64,000 nt of DNA from Candidatus Anaerostipes avistercoris (GTDB taxonomy: Bacteria > Bacillota > Clostridia > Lachnospirales > Lachnospiraceae), in NCBI GenBank assembly GCA_019119895.1, contig DWWD01000016.1:1-64000 (forward strand), read 5' to 3'. Shown piece by piece: positions 16,856 to 25,958 of the stretch; positions within the stretch are counted from its first letter, which is position 1, and the number at the start of each line of letters is the position of its first letter. The notes beneath the pieces are model-generated. The model searched no databases and had not been told where the DNA came from. It worked only from the letters and a program-made list of their open reading frames with translations. Position numbers and translations under genes: made by a program.

Positions 16856-17737
16856 TTAGTGAAATTTTGCGTATTTCTTTCTGATATAAGCTCTGTCGCC
16901 TTCTACATCCTGTCGGTATTTCTGATATTTTCGGTCAAATGGATTGTGACAATGAAAAACGACAGTGTCTATAGCGACTGTGGCCACAAGATTTCCTGCC
17001 GCGCGGATAAAGAATTCCTTATGATCCATCATCCTGATATTATCATCCCATCCAACTTCACGGACTTTATCTGTCCGGGCAAGAAAGATATTGGGCGGTT
17101 TTCCAACGACAATGTGGGTATTGTCAATTTGTGTCATATGAGGAATCTTTAATGGTTTTGGTGCGCGGTACATGGATTCCTGAAAATAGTTCATGAAATC
17201 TTTGATGGGTGGCTGGCACCGAATAAAAGAAAGAATACCAAAACCAACAAGATCAATTTCTTTATGTTTGTTTAAAAAAGATAATTGTCCAGCTATATCA
17301 GATTTCCTGGTCAGGATACAGTCATCATCCAGTTTCATAAGGTATGGTGTCTTCACTTCTCGCAGTGCCCGGTTTAAACCGTAGCTTAATCCACTGTTAA
17401 AAGGCAGATGAAGTACAGTTAAATGCTCATTTTTCAGGTTCAGTGGGGAGGAACTGTCGTCTGCTATGATAATGTGTGCATTTGGATAGAACTTCCGGAT
17501 ACTTTTGTACAGCCGTTTTGCCAGCTTCTGGCGTTCAAAGGATTTGAACATGAAGGTGACGTTTTCTTCCACTTCTTTTATATCTTCCTGAGACAGATTG
17601 TTCTTATTTTTTAAACGGTATCTGCATTGAAAATAAACACGTTCCAGCCAGGCAATGATATCGAAAAAGAGTTTGGCCGCTGGTTCCAGTTTTCCATGCG
17701 CAATATTTTTTAATCTTTCTCTTAATTTATTCTTCAT
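16856..17737 (-). CDS. Family 2-like glycosyltransferase in the peptide cluster
   Basis: A 293-residue GT-A-fold glycosyltransferase without membrane helices. The start MKNKLRER (17737) lies behind GAGGGG and overlaps the end of the upstream radical SAM gene by 11 bp, so the two are translationally coupled. Motifs: IIIADDSSSP (nucleotide-sugar binding), PYLMKLDDDC (DxD-type metal site) and a C-terminal acceptor-side WDDNIRMMDHKEFFIR (the ED/ExD-like region). Coupling to a radical SAM peptide enzyme and a leader-bearing peptide gene suggests it glycosylates the peptide rather than a capsule. Donor sugar is not predictable. Confidence 0.8.
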   Translation of the reverse strand: MKNKLRERLKNIAHGKLEPAAKLFFDIIAWLERVYFQCRYRLKNKNNLSQEDIKEVEENVTFMFKSFERQKLAKRLYKSIRKFYPNAHIIIADDSSSPLNLKNEHLTVLHLPFNSGLSYGLNRALREVKTPYLMKLDDDCILTRKSDIAGQLSFLNKHKEIDLVGFGILSFIRCQPPIKDFMNYFQESMYRAPKPLKIPHMTQIDNTHIVVGKPPNIFLARTDKVREVGWDDNIRMMDHKEFFIRAAGNLVATVAIDTVVFHCHNPFDRKYQKYRQDVEGDRAYIRKKYAKFH

Positions 17738-18893
17738 GATATTTCCCCTCAGGCTCATTAGATGTCAGATTGGCATCACCTTTATCTTTTAAATAATCCT
17801 GGATACAAGACACAGTAGTTTTCGTATAGCGGCAGATATAATCTGGTACGGCATCATACGAGCCGCACTCGGCAATAGCACTGGCCGGGCAGTTATTGCA
17901 TACATATCGGTAGTTGCACTGTGTGCATTCTTTGCTGACTTGTATTTTCTTTGTTCCTGCAATTGTTTGATTCCATGCTTCTTGAAAACCTGTTTCAAGA
18001 ACAGGGATATCTGGTTCGTCTAACACGACACAAGGACGCATATGCCCCTGCCAATTGATGACAAAAGAACTCTTTCCGGCACGGCAGGTCATACAGCCGT
18101 CAGTTGGAGGTGTTTGTTCCGCTATTTGAATTTTTCCCATAGTTTCTTGGGCGTATTGTGTGAAAATCTCTTCTCCCATTTCACGATGAAGGACATCGAT
18201 TCTTGCTTTTGCAGCAGTCTCGGGGTCAAGACGAGATTGAAAATTATAAGGACAGCTTCGTTCCCGGACGGATGGATACATATAGGTATCAATGCGGACA
18301 GGAATATCCAGTTGTTCTCCGATTTCTATAATCCTTATACGGTCATCAAGATTTGCTCTGGCAAGACTGCCGTTGATTTTTACATCGATTCCACGTTCTT
18401 TCAACAGTCTGATCCCATTCAATGCGTGATCAAATCCGTCAGATACATGACATAAGGACTCGTATGTTTCATTGGAAGCACCATACAAAGTAATATTGAT
18501 TCGTCTGGGTTTTTGTGTGGCAAAGAAATCTGCCCATTCTTTATTGATCAATGTGCCATTGGTATTAATTGTTACAATCATACCCATTTTTTGGAGGTGA
18601 ATGTACAATTTCTTAAAATCAGGATAGAGTAAGGGTTCTCCTCCAGTGAGCAGAAGGAATAAGGTCCCAGCCTGTTTCATTTCTTCTGCAAGAGAAAGCC
18701 ACTTATTGAGAGAACGAAGCCGGCCTTTCTTCTCCATATCTTTGCGATTCATACGGATGTAACACATATCACAGCGCAGATTGCAAAGTGGAAGAAGCTC
18801 CAGAACTCCATAAATTGGAATACGATTTGCCTCAGCGCGCTGAAAAAGGTGCCGTTCAAAAGAAGAGGCATCATTTCCGATAGGATCCATCAT
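17727..18893 (-). CDS. Radical SAM/SPASM peptide-modifying enzyme 1
   Basis: A 388-residue enzyme; ATG 18893 follows AAAGGAG. The SAM cluster motif CX3CX2C is LPLCNLRCDMC (about residues 33-40), followed by LLTGGEPLL and TINTNGTL. The C-terminal SPASM-type cysteines begin with DGCMTCRAG...MRPC and continue CTQCNYRYVCNNCPASA...C. This architecture is that of RiPP maturases (sactionine/ranthionine or epimerase types). It sits between a precursor-like peptide gene (upstream on the same strand) and a coupled glycosyltransferase. A close paralogue is at 32600-33694. The chemistry cannot be told from sequence. Confidence 0.88.
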   Translation of the reverse strand: MMDPIGNDASSFERHLFQRAEANRIPIYGVLELLPLCNLRCDMCYIRMNRKDMEKKGRLRSLNKWLSLAEEMKQAGTLFLLLTGGEPLLYPDFKKLYIHLQKMGMIVTINTNGTLINKEWADFFATQKPRRINITLYGASNETYESLCHVSDGFDHALNGIRLLKERGIDVKINGSLARANLDDRIRIIEIGEQLDIPVRIDTYMYPSVRERSCPYNFQSRLDPETAAKARIDVLHREMGEEIFTQYAQETMGKIQIAEQTPPTDGCMTCRAGKSSFVINWQGHMRPCVVLDEPDIPVLETGFQEAWNQTIAGTKKIQVSKECTQCNYRYVCNNCPASAIAECGSYDAVPDYICRYTKTTVSCIQDYLKDKGDANLTSNEPEGKYHEE

Positions 18894-18964
18894 AATCTCC
18901 TTTCAGGGGTGAAAAAAGAACCGGGGAAAACCGGTTCTTTGAAATGTCGGTATGTAAATAAAAA

Positions 18965-19363
18965 TCAGGATTTAGCTGTTTCCCAAGAATCCATATCAAG
19001 ATTTGTAGTACAATGAACATCTGTATCATTGTCAGTCCAGATGATAACATCTATTGGGTCGCCGGAATTATTACCTCTCCAATTTTGTAGATACATATAG
19101 CCCTCATGAAATCCACTGTTAGATTCCGCTTCATGGGTTGCACCACATGGATGGTAGCCAGAAAATGGAGCATACCACTCTTCGTTGCCATTTGAAGATG
19201 CAAGTGGACGTCCATCATCAAAATATACATTATAACCATTCCTGCGGCTTCCAGCATTACATTCAAAATTATAAACGACTCCACTGTCACCGCATGCTGC
19301 TACATATTCATTTGGTGTGAATTCTTCTACATATGCCCTTGGGCTTTCATAGGTTCTTTTCAT
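18965..19363 (-). CDS. Leader-bearing peptide/protein P1 (YVAAC family)
   Basis: A 132-residue protein starting MKRTYESP (19363), chosen to match the other family members and their AGAAGGGGG ribosome site; an in-frame ATG three codons earlier exists. The leader MKRTYESPRAYVEEF-TPNEYVAAC (residues 1-23) is nearly shared with four more genes in the window. The remainder is rich in Asn, Gly, Asp and Tyr with scattered Cys (residues 23, 35, 74, 119) and differs from the others, ending SWETAKS. The terminal Ser is conserved. No signal peptide is present. It is likely the substrate of the radical SAM enzyme encoded next. Confidence 0.7.
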   Translation of the reverse strand: MKRTYESPRAYVEEFTPNEYVAACGDSGVVYNFECNAGSRRNGYNVYFDDGRPLASSNGNEEWYAPFSGYHPCGATHEAESNSGFHEGYMYLQNWRGNNSGDPIDVIIWTDNDTDVHCTTNLDMDSWETAKS

Positions 19364-19414
19364 AATTTTCATATCCCCCTTCTAAAGTATTAATTTATCT
19401 ATTTTATTTTTGCT

Positions 19415-19446
19415 TCAGATAAATCATCATTTATCTGAGGAATTTC
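19415..19446 (-). promoter_or_regulatory. Palindromic conserved site upstream of P1
   Basis: TCAGATAAAT (19415-19424) and ATTTATCTGA (19429-19438) form a 10-bp inverted repeat around CATC. The 26 bp at 19421-19446 (minus strand) are identical to 27000-27025 upstream of P3. It could be a recombination site for the nearby tyrosine recombinase or a shared regulatory operator. Confidence 0.5.
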
Positions 19447-19482
19447 TTCTGTAATTTACACAGAATAAAATCAAATTTTGAT

Positions 19483-19529
19483 TTAAAAAACAGGGAATCT
19501 CTCTGAATTTTAGTCTTTAAGATTCCCTG
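19483..19529 (-). terminator. Terminator of the minus-strand rpn copy
   Basis: CAGGGAATC / GATTCCCTG, 9 bp, followed on the minus strand by TTTTTT. The same hairpin follows the plus-strand copy at about 26897-26940. Confidence 0.75.
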
Positions 19530-19556
19530 CTATTTAAAGTAAGAGTGATAGCAATT

Positions 19557-20398
19557 TTACAATAATTGATAGTCCTTCAATAACTGCTCGCAGTATGTTC
19601 GATCCTGAGCAGCACGTTGTAATTCTTCCGTTTTTCCTTGTTTCATTAAAATAGTTATTAAATCTGACAATACTTGGATTCCTTTTTGCCGACCTTCCTC
19701 TTCAATCTGATCTAATATCATGCACATATTGACATCCTCCTTCTGTTTATCATCCAGTGTTACTTTCAAAAAACGATCGTCATCTGTAAACACTTTCATG
19801 AATTTTAACATTTCATCTACATGCCGTATCTTTTTTCTGCTGCCGCGATATTTCTGACCTCTCCTTTGAGCGGCAAAAAATTCTGCGACAATCCGAAAAT
19901 CGCTCTGGAACTTTGGATCTGCTCATCTGTCAGATTCGGGATATGAAATACGTGGAACTGATAGTCACTGCCATGGAGGTTCTTGAGCTCCGGCAGTTCC
20001 TCTGCCAGTGAAAAAGGGGTATTCCAGGATTTATCTCCGTAATACAGCACCAGTGTTATGACAGGACAATGATTGCCCTTCCATCCTTTTAACAGCTGAC
20101 TGCGGTAGGATGCACCGTCATACCCAATGATCCTTATGGGCATATGGTTATCCACGTCCATCTGATTTTCGATTCCCAGCAGTGCTTTGTTTTTTCCTTT
20201 GATCCAAAGCTTTAGAAGATCCCTTCTTTCTTCGTGGAGATTACTGGTATCCGCCTTATACTGAGATTCATTTGCTGTTTTCTCCAATTCATCCGCACAT
20301 ATGATCTGCTCTCCCTGAAAGAGCAGGACATTAAAGATATCAGCAAATACATCTGGATGATCTTCCAGTAGTTTCTGTGCCAGGTCTTTCTGTCCCAT
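19557..20398 (-). pseudogene. Frameshifted Rpn-type nuclease (copy A)
   Basis: This is an inverted copy of the intact gene at 26014-26868. It reads MGQKDLAQKLLEDHPDVF onward normally, then loses the frame near 19913, where one T is missing relative to the intact copy (AAAGTTCC versus AAATGTTCC). The tail resumes in another frame as MLKFMKVFTDD... and also lacks 12 bp near its KGKSEG segment. The Rpn/PD-(D/E)XK hallmark LGIENQMDVDNHMPIRIIGYD remains in the first part. It is broken and presumably inactive. Confidence 0.85.
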
Positions 20399-20453
20399 AC
20401 AGAACACCTCGTCTGTGATTCTGATACAAAATCACAGAGAATATCCGCTAATC

Positions 20454-20550
20454 CTGTATCTATCTTTTCCTTACTGTTTGAAATAGCGGCAGAACTGCCA
20501 TTTAACTGCATATAGATATGCGTATAAGAACTTTCATATGATAGATACAG
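20454..20550 (-). ncRNA. Conserved structured leader upstream of rpn copy A
   Basis: CTGTATCTATC and GATAGATACAG, 11 bp, close a 97-nt segment. The same arms at the same spacing occur before copy B. See the entry at 25862. Confidence 0.3.
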
Positions 20551-20688
20551 TTTATCACAGAGTTTAACAGAAAGCAAGAATAATTTCCTTTTCTTTCCAT
20601 ATATTTATTATATTATAAATTGTATCACAATTGTCTGCTGCTGTAAAGAATATGGAGATGTATATTTCTGGAAGTCGGGATTCTCTGG

Positions 20689-20717
20689 TTGTGATTTTAT
20701 GTCTTATCCCTTATAAT
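20689..20717 (+). promoter_or_regulatory. Promoter of the nucleotidyltransferase gene
   Basis: TTGTGA, 17 bp, TATAAT, 36 bp upstream of the GTG start. Confidence 0.7.
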
Positions 20718-20753
20718 AATCTCGACAGAAAGACTAAATATAAAGGATGATAA

Positions 20754-21998
20754 GTGGTTATGAAAATCGAAACTTTATTTTTATCTATTTTAAAAGATGC
20801 TTTGCATGGTGAGACTTCAGAGGATATCCAGAGCCTCTCCATGGAGGAGTGGGAGAAATTATTTCAGATTGCGCAAAAGCAGTCTGTGGCGCCTATGATT
20901 TATCAGCAGATATTCCCTATGCCGGCTTTCAGGCAGGCGGATCCTGGATTTCAGAATTTCTGGAAAATGAACACGTTACAGGAAGCCGGGAATCAGGCGC
21001 GGTGCAGTGCGCTTTTTCTGATGCTTTATGATAAAATGTGGCAGAATGGTTTTACTCCTCTTGTGGTTAAAGGGATTGTCTGCCGTGATCTTTATCCTAA
21101 TCCGGATCTGCGGATTTCAGGGGATGAAGATCTTTTAATTCCACGGGAACAATTTGCCCGCATGGATGAATTTTTATTAAAAGAAGGCTTTGTCCGGGAA
21201 AATCTGGATGAGGGGAAAGAGTATCAGGAAGTAGGATACCATCACCTGGGCAACGGGCTTTATCTGGAAATGCATATGGATCTGTTTGCAAAGGAATCTG
21301 GCGCATATGGGCATCTCAATGATCTTTTTACAGAAGCCTTTGATACTTCGGTGATTGTAAATATTCAGGGAACCGATGTTCATACTCTGAATCCTCAGCT
21401 GCATTTTTTATATCTGCTTTGTCACAGCCTGAAACATTTTCTGCATTCAGGTTTTGGCGTGCGCCAGGTTTGCGATATGCTTTTGTTTGCACAGCATTAT
21501 GCTTCTGATATTCACTGGACAGAGCTGATAAAACTGCTGCGGGAGAATCAAATGTACGATTTTTCTATGAATCTGATGAACATTGGGGTGGAACATTTCG
21601 GATTTACCTGGGATGATATTGCAGTGCCTAAGCCGGATGATGTGGAATTCGACAGTCTGCCGCTGCTGAATGATATGCTGGACGGGGGTATTTATGGCAA
21701 AAGTGATGCCGATCGTGTACACAGTGCCAATATTACATTAAATGCCGCGGAAAATGAAACGGCAAGTGCGGCTTCGGGTATTCTGGCATCGCTGTTTCCA
21801 GACAAAGATTATATTCAGACACATTATCCATATACAAAAAAATGGAAGATTTTGCTGCCGGTCGGATATATTCACAGAATTGGTGTTTATCTGTTGAAAC
21901 GAAAATCTGCACCGAAAAACAGCAGCGGAAAAAGCAGTACGCAGATTGGAATGGAACGCGTAAGATTATTGGAAAAGTATAAAATATTGGATAAATAA
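20754..21998 (+). CDS. NTP_transf_5-type nucleotidyltransferase of the peptide cluster
   Basis: A 414-residue protein. GTG 20754 has AAGGA at 6-bp spacing; ATG 20760 is the alternative. It matches the uncharacterised nucleotidyltransferase family found in RiPP clusters: VVKGIVCRDLYPNPDLRISGDEDLLIP (nucleotidyltransferase strand with the D-x-D pair), then FVRENLDEGKEYQEVGYHHLGNGLYLEMHMDLF and a helical C-terminal half. In pseudomycoidin a relative attaches hexose to a phosphorylated C-terminal Ser. Together with the HprK-like gene and Ser-terminated precursors this supports a phospho-Ser-decorating role here. It has its own strong promoter. Confidence 0.75.
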   Translation: MVMKIETLFLSILKDALHGETSEDIQSLSMEEWEKLFQIAQKQSVAPMIYQQIFPMPAFRQADPGFQNFWKMNTLQEAGNQARCSALFLMLYDKMWQNGFTPLVVKGIVCRDLYPNPDLRISGDEDLLIPREQFARMDEFLLKEGFVRENLDEGKEYQEVGYHHLGNGLYLEMHMDLFAKESGAYGHLNDLFTEAFDTSVIVNIQGTDVHTLNPQLHFLYLLCHSLKHFLHSGFGVRQVCDMLLFAQHYASDIHWTELIKLLRENQMYDFSMNLMNIGVEHFGFTWDDIAVPKPDDVEFDSLPLLNDMLDGGIYGKSDADRVHSANITLNAAENETASAASGILASLFPDKDYIQTHYPYTKKWKILLPVGYIHRIGVYLLKRKSAPKNSSGKSSTQIGMERVRLLEKYKILDK

Positions 21999-22045
21999 CA
22001 GGAAGCATGGATGTGATTTCTTTGTATCACTTCCATGCTTCTGTG

Positions 22046-23041
22046 CTATCCGATATATTTTCGGTGTGAATTTTTAACATTTGCTTCATTTACCATGGCA
22101 TAATGCATGGTTGTATCAATGCGCACATGTCCAAGGAGTCTCTGCACCTGTTCGACCGGCATACCTTTATCGATTGCCATAGTTGCCAGTGTCCGCCGGA
22201 ATTTGTGTGGATGAACATTTTCCACATGGGCTTTCTCTCCAATCTGCTTCAGCCTCAGTTCAACGGCGGCAATGGTTAACCGGCGGTATGGTCTGTAAAA
22301 TGTAGTGAATAAAGCCTGGGAACCGGTATCCCGGCTTTGAAGATACTCCTGCAGATGCAGTTTTGTTTTTGCATCAAAATATACAAGACGCTCGTGATTC
22401 CCTTTTCCGAGCACAACGCACTGGCGCTCTGTAAAATCTACATCTGTGATATCAAGATTTACCAGTTCACCGACACGAATTCCTGTCGATAACAGAAGAT
22501 CAAGCATAGCCAGATCCCGCGGATGATCACAGTTCTCCCGGAGCAGTTCAATATCTTCATCACTGAAGACATCTTTTACTACTCTTGATGTTTTAATTCT
22601 GTGAATCCGTCGGACAGGACTTTTCAGAATATATTCTTCATCTTCCAGCCAGGCGAAAAAGCTGGAAAAAATACGACGGATATTATCTATGGTCACCCGG
22701 CTGTTTTTATGAACCGCCTGATAATCCGACAAATAGTTCCTGAGATCATCGGTCTGGATGTCACAAACGGGCTGATTTAACTCTGTCAGCATCTTCTGTA
22801 TCGTAGCAGAGTAATATCGAAGGGTTTTTGCGGAACATCCTTCCAGTTTCTTAGATGCAACAAAACGCTGAAGGATTTCATTGTTTTCCAGCTGATAAAT
22901 CTTGTCATTTGAATCCACTGGTTCTAATCTGGAAAACGCTGTTAAATGAATGCTGAGAACTTTTCGAAGTTTTCTTAATTGTGTGTGATTGAGTGTAGAA
23001 TTCATGTCATCCAAGATAAGCTGAATTAATTGGTTTTTCAT
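22046..23041 (-). CDS. Tyrosine recombinase (XerC/D-like) in the peptide region
   Basis: A 331-residue recombinase with a GGGAGG site before ATG 23041. A core-binding domain (about 55-160) with an RIFSSFFAWL helix is followed by catalytic residues in TGIRVGEL (Arg), GKGNHERL (Lys), HPHKFRRT (His-x-x-Arg), LLGHVRIDTT (His) and HYAMV (Tyr). The upstream intergenic region contains 14-bp inverted repeats, and related sites occur before peptide genes P1, P2 and P3. It is a candidate DNA invertase/rearranging enzyme for the peptide genes. It is not closely related to the integrase at 156. Confidence 0.92.
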   Translation of the reverse strand: MKNQLIQLILDDMNSTLNHTQLRKLRKVLSIHLTAFSRLEPVDSNDKIYQLENNEILQRFVASKKLEGCSAKTLRYYSATIQKMLTELNQPVCDIQTDDLRNYLSDYQAVHKNSRVTIDNIRRIFSSFFAWLEDEEYILKSPVRRIHRIKTSRVVKDVFSDEDIELLRENCDHPRDLAMLDLLLSTGIRVGELVNLDITDVDFTERQCVVLGKGNHERLVYFDAKTKLHLQEYLQSRDTGSQALFTTFYRPYRRLTIAAVELRLKQIGEKAHVENVHPHKFRRTLATMAIDKGMPVEQVQRLLGHVRIDTTMHYAMVNEANVKNSHRKYIG

Positions 23042-23058
23042 ATCTGCCTCCCTAAGTT

Positions 23059-23249
23059 AAATAATGATTTATTACAGTTTCCCGTCTAATTTACCACTAA
23101 AAGTGTTCCCTGAAATTGAAAATCTATAAATCAAACTGCCTTCATGAGGGAGAATCAGCAAAACAGTTCACAAAAAATTCACATTTTTAAGCGAAAACAG
23201 ACATATTTTCCTGAAAAAATGAAAAGTGGGGTCAGATAAATCATTATTT
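23059..23249. repeat. 14-bp inverted repeats flanking the recombinase-P2 intergenic segment
   Basis: AAATAATGATTTAT (23059-23072) and its exact reverse complement ATAAATCATTATTT (23236-23249) bracket 163 bp between the divergent recombinase and peptide P2. The right arm shares TCAGATAAAT with the P1 and P3 sites. A short invertible segment is possible. The remaining intergenic DNA (to 23359) shows no gene. Confidence 0.5.
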
Positions 23250-23359
23250 GTTTTATGGTGGTAAACTCGTCCGCACGCGCCTTATTTTGTCCTTTTGCGC
23301 ATAAACCTTGATGTTTTCTCTACTTTGGAGTAAGATAACATCATGTGAAGATGTTAGAA

Positions 23360-23393
23360 AAATGATGATTTGATTATCTATTCGTTATAGATA
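23360..23393 (+). promoter_or_regulatory. Conserved upstream element of P2
   Basis: The 23 bp at 23360-23382 (AAATGATGATTTGATTATCT plus ATT) are identical to 27014-27036 upstream of P3. A TATCTAT/ATAGATA inverted repeat follows (23375-23393). It is a likely shared promoter/operator of the peptide genes. Confidence 0.5.
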
Positions 23394-23422
23394 AATTAAT
23401 TGCAGAAGGGGGACAAAAAATT

Positions 23423-23845
23423 ATGAAAAGAACCTATGAAACACCTGTGGCGTGTGTGGAAAAATTTATGCCAAATGAATATGTAGCAGCTTGTTGGGGC
23501 GTTGCATGTGATTGGAGTTGGGCAAACCAATATGAACAAGATCATCATAATTGGTATAATGGAGACATCTCTCATGCGGCTGATCATTGTGGAAATTCTT
23601 CTAATCAGGTAATTATGGATTATAATGATGATGGAATCGGTGATCGAATGATAGAAACTGGAACAGACGGACTTGGGAATTTGAATTGTACAATATATAC
23701 AGATGCAAACTATAGAAATACAATAAATGTGAGTACAGTACAAATTGGACAGGAGATTTATTGGACAACACGCTCTGGAAGTAGAACATGGCATCATAAA
23801 GGCACTGTGACTGCAACAGCAGAAGGCCATCCAAATCGTTCTTAA
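23423..23845 (+). CDS. Leader-bearing peptide/protein P2 (YVAAC family)
   Basis: A 140-residue protein behind AGAAGGGGG. The leader MKRTYETPVACVEKF-MPNEYVAAC is almost identical to P1. A core opening WGVAC and an aromatic- and Asn-rich middle (NYRNTINVSTVQIGQEIYWTT) lead to a conserved tail RTWHHKG...GHPNRS. P4 is its closest relative along the whole length (both have TDGLG, CTIYTD and IYWTT). It lacks a signal peptide, so the VAAC is not a normal lipobox. It ends in Ser. It is a likely modified peptide or small structured protein; function unknown. Confidence 0.7.
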   Translation: MKRTYETPVACVEKFMPNEYVAACWGVACDWSWANQYEQDHHNWYNGDISHAADHCGNSSNQVIMDYNDDGIGDRMIETGTDGLGNLNCTIYTDANYRNTINVSTVQIGQEIYWTTRSGSRTWHHKGTVTATAEGHPNRS

Positions 23846-23871
23846 TGTTACAGTAACTAAATACAGACATT

Positions 23872-23900
23872 AAAAGGTGGAGATTTCTCCATCTTTTTTT
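23872..23900 (+). terminator. Peptide-gene terminator (P2)
   Basis: AAAGGTGGAG, ATTT loop, CTCCATCTTTTTTT. The near-identical hairpin follows P4 (28052) and stands before radical SAM 2 (32549). Confidence 0.8.
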
Positions 23901-23921
23901 GACCATGGAAAATGCTGTCAT

Positions 23922-24055
23922 ATGATTTTTTTTACAAAAACAGATACCGTATTTCAAAGAATATTGGCATATCTTTCTTTCTCTAAATTTTTACATAATG
24001 TTTCTTCCCTATCTGTCTTAATTTGCATATTTCCATTACATTCTTTTCTCCTCAT
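23922..24055 (-). pseudogene. Remnant of an AAA-ATPase/PDDEXK gene (internal deletion)
   Basis: On the minus strand, 23922-24019 matches the 3' end of the intact gene at 28157-29854 (KYGICFCKK region, frameshifted). The adjoining 24020-24055 matches the DNA around that gene's start (TTTGCATA...CATTCTTTTCTCC). About 1.55 kb between them is missing. The intact arrangement survives after P4, so P2 once had the same convergent partner. Confidence 0.7.
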
Positions 24056-24128
24056 TCAACGACGAAGTATGTTATAATCATACCATATTAAGAATATGAA
24101 GTTTATGATTTATAGAAAAGGAATTTTC

Positions 24129-25712
24129 ATGAGAAAAAGATTTAACGTGACAGGTACATGCATTCCTGAAAAACATTATATGGTAAAATCAAAAGCCAAA
24201 ATTCAGGAAATTATCGATTATTATATCAAAGACGGCAAATATTTTACGATTCATCGGGCCAGACAGTATGGAAAAACAACATTGCTGTATATGCTGGAAA
24301 AAGAATTGAAAGGCGACTATATAGTTATCCGGCTGAGTTTTGAAGCGGCAGATGAGATTTTTATTTCTCTTTATACACTGGCAATGGGACTGATCCGAAG
24401 AATAGGGAGAAAATTAAAGGCACAGACTATTTCGGATAAAATGATAACAGAATGGAATCAGCCGATTTCAAAAGAATTTCCGTTAGAGGATTTAGGTGAC
24501 AAAATCACTTTGCTCTGTGAAAATTGTGGAAAAAGAATCGTTTTGATGATCGATGAAGTGGATAAGAATTCTGACAATCAGGTTTTTCTGTCCTTTTTAG
24601 GACTACTACGCTCCAAGTATCTGGAACAGATGCAGGGAGAAGATACGACATTTTGGTCTGTTATATTAGCCGGCGTTTACGATATAAAAAATCTGAAGCT
24701 GAAGCTTCATCCGGAACAGGAATCAAAATATAACAGTCCATGGAATATTGCGGCGGATTTTGATATGGATTTAAGTTTCTCTCAGGATGATATTAAAAGG
24801 ATGCTGGATGAATACAGAAAAGATCGGCGGATTATGATGGATATTTCGTATATCAGCGACAGAATTCATCAGTATACCGGGGGCTATCCGTACCTTGTGT
24901 CACGTATTTGCCTGCTTCTGGATGAAAAAATCCCATATGAAAAAGAATTTTCCAATCCATCAGACGCCTGGACAGAAAAAGGACTTCAAAGAGCGATCCA
25001 GGAACTCTTGAGAGAAAATAATACACTTTTTGACGACATGGTAAAGAAACTGGAAGAGTTTCCGGGATTAAAGAAAATACTGCAGACCATACTTTTTGAT
25101 GGAACCGATTATTTGTATAATCCGGATAATTACGTCATGAACATAGGAACGATGTTTGGCTTTTTGAAAGACCAGAACGGCAGACTTGCTATCGCTAATC
25201 GGATTTTTGAAATGCGTCTTTATAATCTCTTTTTATCAGAAATGCAGATAGGCAGTGCCATTTCTCAGGCAGCTGTTCTGGATCGAAATCAGTTTATATG
25301 CGAAGGAAAACTGAATATGGAACTTGTATTAGAAAAATTCCAGGAACATTTTTCAGAAATATATGGAGACTATGATGAAACATTTTTAGAAGAACAAGGA
25401 CGTCGTTTGTTTTTGATGTATATCAGGCCAATCATCAATGGCACGGGCAATTATTATTGTGAAGCACAAACCAGAACAAGAAAGCGTACAGATCTGATCA
25501 TTGATTACAGGGGTGAACAGATTATCGTAGAAATGAAGATCTGGAGAGGTGAAGAATATCAGAAACGAGGAGAACAGCAGTTATTCGAGTATTTGGAAGA
25601 GTACAAAGTGAAAAAAGGATATCTGCTGAGTTTCAATTTCAATAAAAAGAAATGTACAGGGATTCAGAAAATCCAGTCAGGTGATAAAGTCATTATGGAA
25701 GTTGTTGTTTAA
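24129..25712 (+). CDS. AAA-like ATPase with C-terminal PD-(D/E)XK domain
   Basis: A 527-residue protein from ATG 24129 (MRKRFNVTG) behind AAAGGAA; a longer ORF starts at 24096. The P-loop is HRARQYGKTTLL, Walker B is RIVLMIDEVDK, and sensor-like DLSFSQDDIKRMLDEY and GGYPYLVSRIC follow. The C-terminal RTDLIIDYRGEQIIVEMKIW carries a D...ExK nuclease-fold motif. It differs from the other three ATPases in the window (AAA-like type rather than AAA-ATPase_like) but has the same two-part plan. An extended -10 (TGTTATAAT, 24070-24078) lies upstream. Role unknown. Confidence 0.82.
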   Translation: MRKRFNVTGTCIPEKHYMVKSKAKIQEIIDYYIKDGKYFTIHRARQYGKTTLLYMLEKELKGDYIVIRLSFEAADEIFISLYTLAMGLIRRIGRKLKAQTISDKMITEWNQPISKEFPLEDLGDKITLLCENCGKRIVLMIDEVDKNSDNQVFLSFLGLLRSKYLEQMQGEDTTFWSVILAGVYDIKNLKLKLHPEQESKYNSPWNIAADFDMDLSFSQDDIKRMLDEYRKDRRIMMDISYISDRIHQYTGGYPYLVSRICLLLDEKIPYEKEFSNPSDAWTEKGLQRAIQELLRENNTLFDDMVKKLEEFPGLKKILQTILFDGTDYLYNPDNYVMNIGTMFGFLKDQNGRLAIANRIFEMRLYNLFLSEMQIGSAISQAAVLDRNQFICEGKLNMELVLEKFQEHFSEIYGDYDETFLEEQGRRLFLMYIRPIINGTGNYYCEAQTRTRKRTDLIIDYRGEQIIVEMKIWRGEEYQKRGEQQLFEYLEEYKVKKGYLLSFNFNKKKCTGIQKIQSGDKVIMEVVV

Positions 25713-25861
25713 ATGATATAATATTATTTCTTCAATATATACAAAAATCCTCTATGTATTTACATGTGTGAGTCATTGTGATAATATTGCAATGCGGAGT
25801 ATATTAAATATATGGAATAAAAAGGAAATTTATATTGTACTTCCTTTTCTTTTATGATAAA

Positions 25862-25958
25862 CTGTATCTATCATATGAAAGTTCTTATATGCATATCTAT
25901 ATGCAGTTAAATGGCAGTTCTGCCGCTATTTCAAACAGTAAGGAAAAGATAGATACAG
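25862..25958 (+). ncRNA. Conserved structured leader upstream of rpn
   Basis: CTGTATCTATC (25862-25872) pairs with GATAGATACAG (25948-25958). Inside lie ATATGCATAT/ATATGCAG and GGCAG/CTGCC hairpin arms. A second hairpin (TCTGTGATT/AATCACAGA) follows and ends directly at the rpn ribosome site. The outer arms and their 97-nt span are identical in copy A. It may be an mRNA control element; no known class recognised. Confidence 0.35.

Larger units (their letters stand above)
19483..20557 (-). repeat. 1.08-kb inverted repeat, copy A (pairs with 25855-26942)
   Basis: It covers the structured leader, the rpn gene and the terminator. Its length (1075 bp) differs from copy B (1088 bp) by exactly the 1-bp plus 12-bp deletions in the pseudogene. 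The copies lie in opposite orientation 5.3 kb apart. Confidence 0.8.
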
